NCBI GenBank assembly: GCA_028622995.1
Contig: JAJQJQ010000017.1
Span: 2,108,001 to 2,172,000 of the forward strand
Reading direction: 5' to 3'
Origin: Panagrolaimus kolymaensis
Taxonomy: Eukaryota; Nematoda; Chromadorea; Rhabditida; Panagrolaimidae
Length of the DNA stretch: 64,000 bases
Shown here piece after piece: positions 58,901 to 64,000 of the stretch; the first letter of the stretch is position 1, and each line of letters starts with the position of its first letter. A model generated the notes under the pieces. That model was not told where the DNA came from. It saw nothing but the letters and a program-made list of their open reading frames with translations, and ran no database searches. The position numbers and the translations under genes were made by a program.

Positions 58901-61100
58901 TTTAAATACAACATGCAGTGAAATAGAAACCATGTCAAATGAAAGTGAAGAAACAAATTATTTGGTTTTAATTCCAACAGCAAAAATTTCTCCATCATTA
59001 CTTCAGCATTTAAATTCTCGCAGTGCTTCCATGTCTCTTTCACTCAAAACGAAAACCACTTTGCAGCTTTATATCAACGCTCATGATGATATTTTTTTGA
59101 TATCAGAAAAACGTAGATTTCTTGAAGAATGTCGAAGATTATTTGAAAAAGCAACAAAAGATTATTTTGAAACAGGCCGGCTCATTTTAAAGGATGATTT
59201 TTGTAGTTGTAATGAACAAATTGCAATTCTTGTATCTGAATTAAAAGAAGTTGCACTAAAAGCTTCAAATGAAATTTGGAATTGTCCTAAAAATTTAGAA
59301 GAATTAATTTTAATGAAAAATGAAAATCCTTCTGGAGAACGTTTGGGAAAAACTTTAGCTGATTTGAGCGAAAAAGAAGCCAGCACTTTAAAAGCCACTC
59401 TCAAACAAGCTTTTAATGCTGCATTTGAAGTAAGTTAATAAGAGTATAATAGTAATTTAAATTTTCAATCATAACATTTTTAGTTTGATCGTGAAATGAC
59501 TCGAATTGTTTCACTTCCAAAACACACAGAATTTGCGGAACGTTCAGTTGAAAACGCATGCGCCTGGGCCGATTTTATAATAGGTGAGGGTGGCTTTTTC
59601 TAAATTGCCTTTACCGCTGAATTATAGAATCCGTAAATGCTGGCCATCGAATAACCTCTCGTTGGGCTGCCATCCCTCTTTCATGTTTGCAACTTTTAAC
59701 CGCCGATAAAGTAGTGGCTTATTTAAAGCCTGAATCTTTTGAAGTTTGATTCTCATTTTTATTTTATTTTTTATGCTGATAATTAATTTCTAGAAGCTCA
59801 TGATTAAATTGAACACTTGCTTAGACTGCATTAAAGAATCGCCAGTAATCAAAGAATCAAGAAGTGATACAAGCTTTCGAAAAATATCCGAAAATTCAAG
59901 CGATAAATTTTCTCCTCTCATTTCATCTCCTCTTTCCACTAAGAAGGTTACCGTTCATGAAAGAATTCAAGAAAGCATAGGATACTTGGAAGATGATAGA
60001 CAAAATTACCTTGAAGTAAAGAAAGCTTTTAACAAACTTTATTAAATAAAAAAATTTACAGGAAAGCAGAAAAGTTGGCCGCGTGGTTGAAACTAAAGAT
60101 GGCGCCGCTGAACATCACTTTTTGCGTTCCAAACGAGCACCATTCGAATGGCAACGGCTTGAAAATAAAATATTAGGAGCTGGATCATTTGGTACTTGTT
60201 ATCTTGTAATGAATCTCAGCACTAATTGCTTAATGGCAATGAAGCAAATTAAAGTCAGTCGAGATCAAGCAGATAATATGAAAGCTCTGGTAGATGAAGT
60301 AGAAATTTTCCGCCAACTTGATCATCCCAATCTTGTAAAATATTATGGTATTGAAGTTCACAAAGAAGAGCTTCTCATTTTCATGGAATATTGTAGCGAA
60401 GGAACATTGGGTAAAGTTTGTCGTGAAGGATTAGAGTTAAGTTGTGTTCGACGTTACACACATTTTTTGCTTCAAGCTGTTGATTATTTACATCGAAAAC
60501 AAATTGTACATAGAGACATTAAACGTAAGCTTTGAAAATTTTAAATCTTGAAAAAAATAACTAATAGTATTTCGCAGCTGCCAATGTTTTCCTTACTCAA
60601 CGAGACATTCTCAAACTTGGTGATTTTGGATGTTCATTCCGAATTCGAGATCCCACTACGAGAATAGGTGAAATAGTCACATATGTTGGAACAACAAATT
60701 ATCAAGCTCCCGAACTTCAAACCAATACCCTCTCAATTGCTGAAATTGCAGCTGGTGCAAATAAAGCAAGTGGTTATGGCCGGGCAGTAGATATTTGGGC
60801 GGTTGGATGTGTGGTATTGGAAATGCTAACTGGTAAACGTCCATATTATCATCTCACACACGAACTTCAAGTTGTATATCAACTTGGAAGTGGAATTCCT
60901 CCACCATTTACTCCTGAAATTACAAATGATCCCATGACTTTGGGATTTTTAAAACGCTGCTTTAAAGTGGATCCACGTCAAAGAGCCACCGCGGCTGATT
61001 TGCTTCAGGATACTTTTGCAAATATTGATGCAACTGTAAGTCATCTTGCTTTTTAAATTAAGATTTATCAAACAAATATTTTTAGGTTACTGAACATTAA
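55909..61100 (+). CDS. MAP3K4: MAP3K4 / MTK1-type MAPKK kinase
   Basis: Fifteen exons, 1308 aa: 55909-55923, 55983-56293, 56347-56421, 56476-56923, 56978-57229, 57377-57700, 58135-58307, 58408-58747, 58815-59429, 59484-59583, 59628-59743, 59794-60015, 60062-60524, 60578-61035 and 61086-61100. A long helical regulatory half (GADD45-binding and autoinhibitory in the family) precedes the kinase domain: NKILGAGSFGTCYLV, LMAMKQIKVS, LVKYYGIEVHKEELLIFMEY, QIVHRDIKPANVFLT, KLGDFGCSFRI, TYVGTTNYQAPE and AVDIWAVGCVVLEMLTGKRP. MAP3K4 activates MKK3/6-p38 and JNK under stress. The first and last exons are tiny (15 nt each). The sixth intron (57701-58134, 434 nt) is the longest in the gene. Confidence 0.95.
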
Positions 61101-61561
61101 AAGTGTAGGAAAAAAGAAAGAACAAAATGTACAATAGAAAAAAAAGACATTTACGGGAGAGATTAAATGACAAAAAAAAATAATGTAAAAAAATTTTTTC
61201 TGTAAATTATGTATTTCGATGAACGATAAAATACTTATAAATTATAAAAAAAAGATTACAAAAAACATTTTATTAAAAAAAAGTTGGTAGTGGTTCAATT
61301 TGATCTAGTTCATAAAAAATTAAATTATCCAAGCAGCTAATTTGTAAAAACATCATTATTTACATACTTCTAACAAAAATATAATAAAAATGCGTGGCAG
61401 AAAATTAAAATTTTTGTTTTGTCAAAAGATAGCTAGAGACGTGCACGTTTTTTTCATATCCAACAAAATTCGCTAATTTTGGTCTCAAAAGATTCGCAAT
61501 GTCAATATTGTTGATATAGCAAAGTTTCATTAAACTTTTTGAAAAAAAAAATGAGAGATAC

Positions 61562-61760
61562 TTAAAGGAACAAGACTATTTGATGCCTTTTCGAAAATTT
61601 CGATACTGGGGCTGGGAGGAACAGTTGGGGCGGCGCGTGTTTGAATTACCGTGTAAGGCAGTAGGTGACACGGTAATTCAAACACGCGCCGCCCCAACTC
61701 TTTCTCCCAGCCCCAGTATCGAAATTTTCGAAAAGGCATCAAATAGTCTTGTTCCTTTAA
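61562..61760. mobile_element. TTAA-flanked palindromic MITE 1
   Basis: Element 61566-61756 between TTAA at 61562-61565 and 61757-61760. Its arms, starting AGGAACAAGACTATTTGATG and ending with the complement, pair over about 90 nt with a small internal mismatch near 61615/61705 and a short loop at about 61655-61668. The centre of each arm is GC-rich (ggggcggcgcgtg). TTAA target duplication is typical of piggyBac and Kolobok transposases. No protein is encoded. Confidence 0.78.
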
Positions 61761-62018
61761 AGGGAGTGTCTCAGCAAACGAGAAAACTCCTTACAGCGGG
61801 TGTTCCTAGCCCGATAGTTTTTTTTCATTGTCTCAAAAGCTTACAAAGAGCTTCAGATTTTTTGTAGCTTTTTGTAGCACTTTGTTTTTTTTTCTCAAAA
61901 TGCTACAAAAAGCTACAAAAATTCGTAGCACTTTGTAAGCTTTTGAGACAATGAACTTTCGGGCTAGGAACACCCGCTGTAGTAAAAGTTTTCTCGTTTG
62001 CTGAGACACTTCCTTTAA
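61757..62018. mobile_element. TTAA-flanked palindromic MITE 2
   Basis: Element 61761-62014 between TTAA at 61757-61760 (shared with the previous element) and 62015-62018. Terminal repeats read AGGGAGTGTCTCAGC on the left and, on the opposite strand, AGGAAGTGTCTCAGC on the right, continuing (with small gaps) through cagcgggtgttcctagcccg and tcattgtctcaaaagcttac, about 100 nt per arm. The AT-rich centre repeats tttttgtagc words. No protein encoded. Different terminal sequence shows it is a different family from element 1. Confidence 0.78.
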
Positions 62019-62640
62019 TTTCAAAATTTAATAAAATTAAAAAAAATTCTGCCAGGGAACACATTTACTTGTATTCATCAAAGGAGCTTTTCAATGAGTT
62101 TGCTTTTTGCAGCATAACGCCAAAATACATTTGCCTATCAAAAAAGCATTTTTTCAAGGATTTTATAATTACAAAAATAGTTTTTCTTTAAAATGAATGG
62201 GTTTGCGAAGTTTTGCGAAGTTGTAATTTTTCCTATATTTATAAAATTGAATTCTCTATCCGATGGTATAAGTACCTTGACGGAATAGGGCGGAATAATG
62301 GGTAAACGAGCCAAAAAACTAAGTTTTTTGCACATTTTGAGCATTTTTAGAGAAACAACCTTTTCCAAAATTAGCATATTCGGAATGTACGATAAGAATT
62401 ACATATTTTAATTAAAAGAAAAATAAAAAAAAATCGAGCAAAAAAAAATTTCTACTGTAATCTTTCTGAAAGCATTACATTGACAGAAAAAAAGTGGAGG
62501 GAACACTAGCGTTGCAAGGGTGCGTGCACGTCTCTAAAGATAGCAACAAAAAATCCAAAACCAATCATATTATTACCATTTTTTAATAAATAATTTTTAC
62601 TATCTTTGGAGAAAAACATTTACAAATTTCATTGTTTCTA

Positions 62641-63377
62641 TTAATAATAATAATCATGAAAATCGCGTAAAATACTTTTCGATAAACAACAAGCAAAACA
62701 AATTCCAATAATTTGGAGGGCTGTCGCTAAAGCAGCTAAAACTCCAATGAGGGCCACATTTTGAGTTATCCAAGATTCAACAGCTTCGGCGCAACCCATT
62801 TCGTGGAGCAATGGTTGAGGCATTTTAGCACATCCATTATGCAAATGAATGCAACACGAATCAGGAATAACATTCCAATCGGAAGAATTATAAACTCCAC
62901 AGCATTCAAAAGATTGTTGGGTTTCATCCCAAGTCATTTGTACTCCTTTCGATCGACTATATCGATTGAGGCCTTGCTGAAGTTGAGTTTCAATATTAAC
63001 TTTTAATGAATCATGAAAACTGTAAGCAAAAATAATTCCAAAAAATTCTGCTAATAAAATAACGGAAAGTAAAACAGCGAACGATACAGTAAGGCAATAA
63101 TTTTCACGAATTGCTCCACAACATCCCAAAAATCCGATGAGTGTACAAGTTATTCCTAAAACTATCAATATATGTGGCGTAGCAAACCATGGATTTCCCA
63201 GTATATCAAATAAACCGGTATATCTCATTTTTAATACGGAACTTGTAATGGCCATTGCCAATCCAGCAATCTAAAAAAAGTAAGCATGATTTTATTGCAA
63301 ATGAATAAACTAACCCATATTGCAAAATTTGATAAAAATAAAAGATATTTAACTAAAGTAATTCCACCTTCCACCAT
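62641..63377 (-). CDS. Tetraspanin
   Basis: Two exons, 63377-63315 and 63270-62641, 230 aa. Four membrane segments: KYLLFLSNFAIWIAGLAMAI (TM1), ILIVLGITCTLIGFLGCCGA (TM2), SFAVLLSVILLAEFFGIIFA (TM3) and IGVLAALATALQIIGICFAC (TM4). The large extracellular loop has the diagnostic CCG (FECCGVYNSSDW) plus paired cysteines DSCCIHLHNGC and GCAEAV, and juxtamembrane cysteines likely palmitoylated. Tetraspanins organise membrane microdomains with integrins and other partners. The loop has six Cys, the normal pattern. The particular orthologue among nematode tsp genes cannot be decided here. Confidence 0.95.
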
Positions 63378-64000
63378 TTTTTGTTGTTTTTATTACTCTA
63401 TTTTTTAAATCCTACCATTTCTGAAATTAAACGTATGTAACCAATTTTTTGAATGAATGAAAAAAGAAATTATTTTAAAAAAAGTCAAAATATTAAATCA
63501 CGAATGAGGAGAAAAAATGAAAATAAACCAATGCTTCAAGTTTATTTTAACAAAGCTAAAAACATGGTTAAAAGCTTCTAGTATTTTAAACAAAATTATA
63601 GCTAAAAAAAGTGTGCTGAGGCAAACCAACTATTGGTAAAAAAGATGTGTTTATTAGAAGAGCTTTATTTTATATTGGTTTATAAAAAAAACAAAACAAA
63701 GATGTGCGAGAGAAAGATTTATTGTTAAATTATCCAAATAAAAGAAGATGGTCGGTCGTCAACTGACGAAATGGAAAACAAAACTAAATTCAAAAAACAA
63801 AGAGGAAGCTGAAGTCGTTTATTACTTTTTCATTTTTTTTCGTTGAAAAAAACAAAGAACAAAAACTTATGAGTTTCCAAAAGTTTGCAATAAAATTTTA
63901 AGAATGTGCATTATTCAGAAACTAACAACATTCATTTTTTTTATGTGAAAGAAAAGAGAGCCCACAAACTCGAATATTACAATTTGTAAAAAAGGCATTT
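63378..64000. promoter_or_regulatory. Upstream region of the tetraspanin gene
   Basis: 623 bp of AT-rich sequence to the window edge; it should hold the tetraspanin promoter. I see no gene, repeat or motif that I can support. Confidence 0.4.

Larger units (their letters stand above)
61426..62544. mobile_element. 1.1 kb non-autonomous hAT-type element with nested insertions
   Basis: The element 61434-62536 has 14 bp terminal inverted repeats TAGAGACGTGCACG / CGTGCACGTCTCTA and is flanked on both sides by the 8 bp direct repeat AAGATAGC (61426-61433 and 62537-62544). TAGAG matches the hAT terminal consensus YARNG. No transposase is encoded. The core contains two TTAA-bounded palindromes (61566-61756 and 61761-62014), so about 450 bp of its length is later insertion and the original element was about 650 bp. 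Confidence 0.83.
61101..62640. other. Intergenic region between MAP3K4 and tetraspanin, mostly mobile DNA
   Basis: The two genes converge here. About 1.1 kb (61434-62536) is a hAT-type element carrying two nested palindromic elements, all listed separately. The remaining bases are 3' untranslated AT-rich sequence. Open frames reported on both strands between 61530 and 61867 begin MMPFRKFRYWGWE in both directions because they read through the palindrome. Confidence 0.7.

Noticed and set aside
61530..61867. Open frames on both strands starting MMPFRKFRYWGWE
   Set aside because: They are mirror translations of the palindromic TTAA element, not genes.

Overview
This window is about 64 kb of AT-rich (roughly 70% A+T by eye) animal nuclear DNA. 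Almost every gene is split by short introns, mostly 40 to 60 nt, starting GTAAG/GTTTG and ending TTTTAG or TTTCAG with little room for long regulatory introns. Several genes have a strong 3' splice-site-like sequence directly before the start codon (UTP4, ATRX, TTC37, NUP107, Ku70), which is what SL trans-splicing produces. Several same-strand pairs sit only 70 to 180 nt apart, as in nematode operons. Together with a divergent TTBK/CK1-like kinase, a short SECISBP2-like protein and a Neto/SOL-2-like CUB protein, this suggests a nematode. The genus cannot be told from sequence alone.

I built 25 gene models by hand. Twenty-four are complete and the exon sums of all of them are divisible by three; the HMG20-like gene runs off the left edge. 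Left to right: HMG20-like HMG-box protein (-, partial), zinc transporter ZnT5/SLC30A5 (+), nucleoporin NUP107 (+), SKI3/TTC37 (-), NDRG-family protein (+), DRG1 GTPase (-), an unknown basic protein and a TTBK/CK1-like kinase (- strand, 70 nt apart), a small Cys-rich secreted/membrane protein (+), CDK4/6 (-), a 2.6 kb gene-poor stretch, UDP-glucose dehydrogenase (+), EB1 (+), SECISBP2-like (+), Ku70 (+), ATRX/XNP-1 SNF2 ATPase (-), a second ATRX/ARIP4-type SNF2 ATPase (-), a DHRS4-like SDR (+), XPNPEP3 (+), a Neto-like CUB/LDLa receptor subunit (-), UTP4/cirhin (-), cyclophilin PPIL1 (+), UBE2Q (-), TOLLIP (-), MAP3K4/MTK1 (+) and a tetraspanin (-).

The gene set is mostly housekeeping: RNA decay (SKI3), ribosome biogenesis (UTP4), translation-linked GTPase (DRG1), nuclear pore, chromatin remodelling, DNA end joining, proteoglycan sugar precursor supply (UGDH), zinc loading of the secretory pathway, and stress/MAPK signalling. 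Likely operons are TTBK-like kinase + unknown protein, UTP4 + Neto-like, SDR + XPNPEP3, and possibly EB1 + SECISBP2-like + Ku70.

The non-genic interest is in mobile DNA. I found five non-autonomous elements with intact target-site duplications: a 91 bp perfect-palindrome hAT-type MITE (15615-15705); a 926 bp element with roughly 105 bp inverted repeats that are themselves palindromic (35078-36003); and a 1.1 kb hAT-type element (61434-62536) that carries two back-to-back TTAA-flanked palindromic elements sharing the central TTAA. I saw no CRISPR array, rRNA or convincing tRNA, and nothing that I would defend as a wholly new system.
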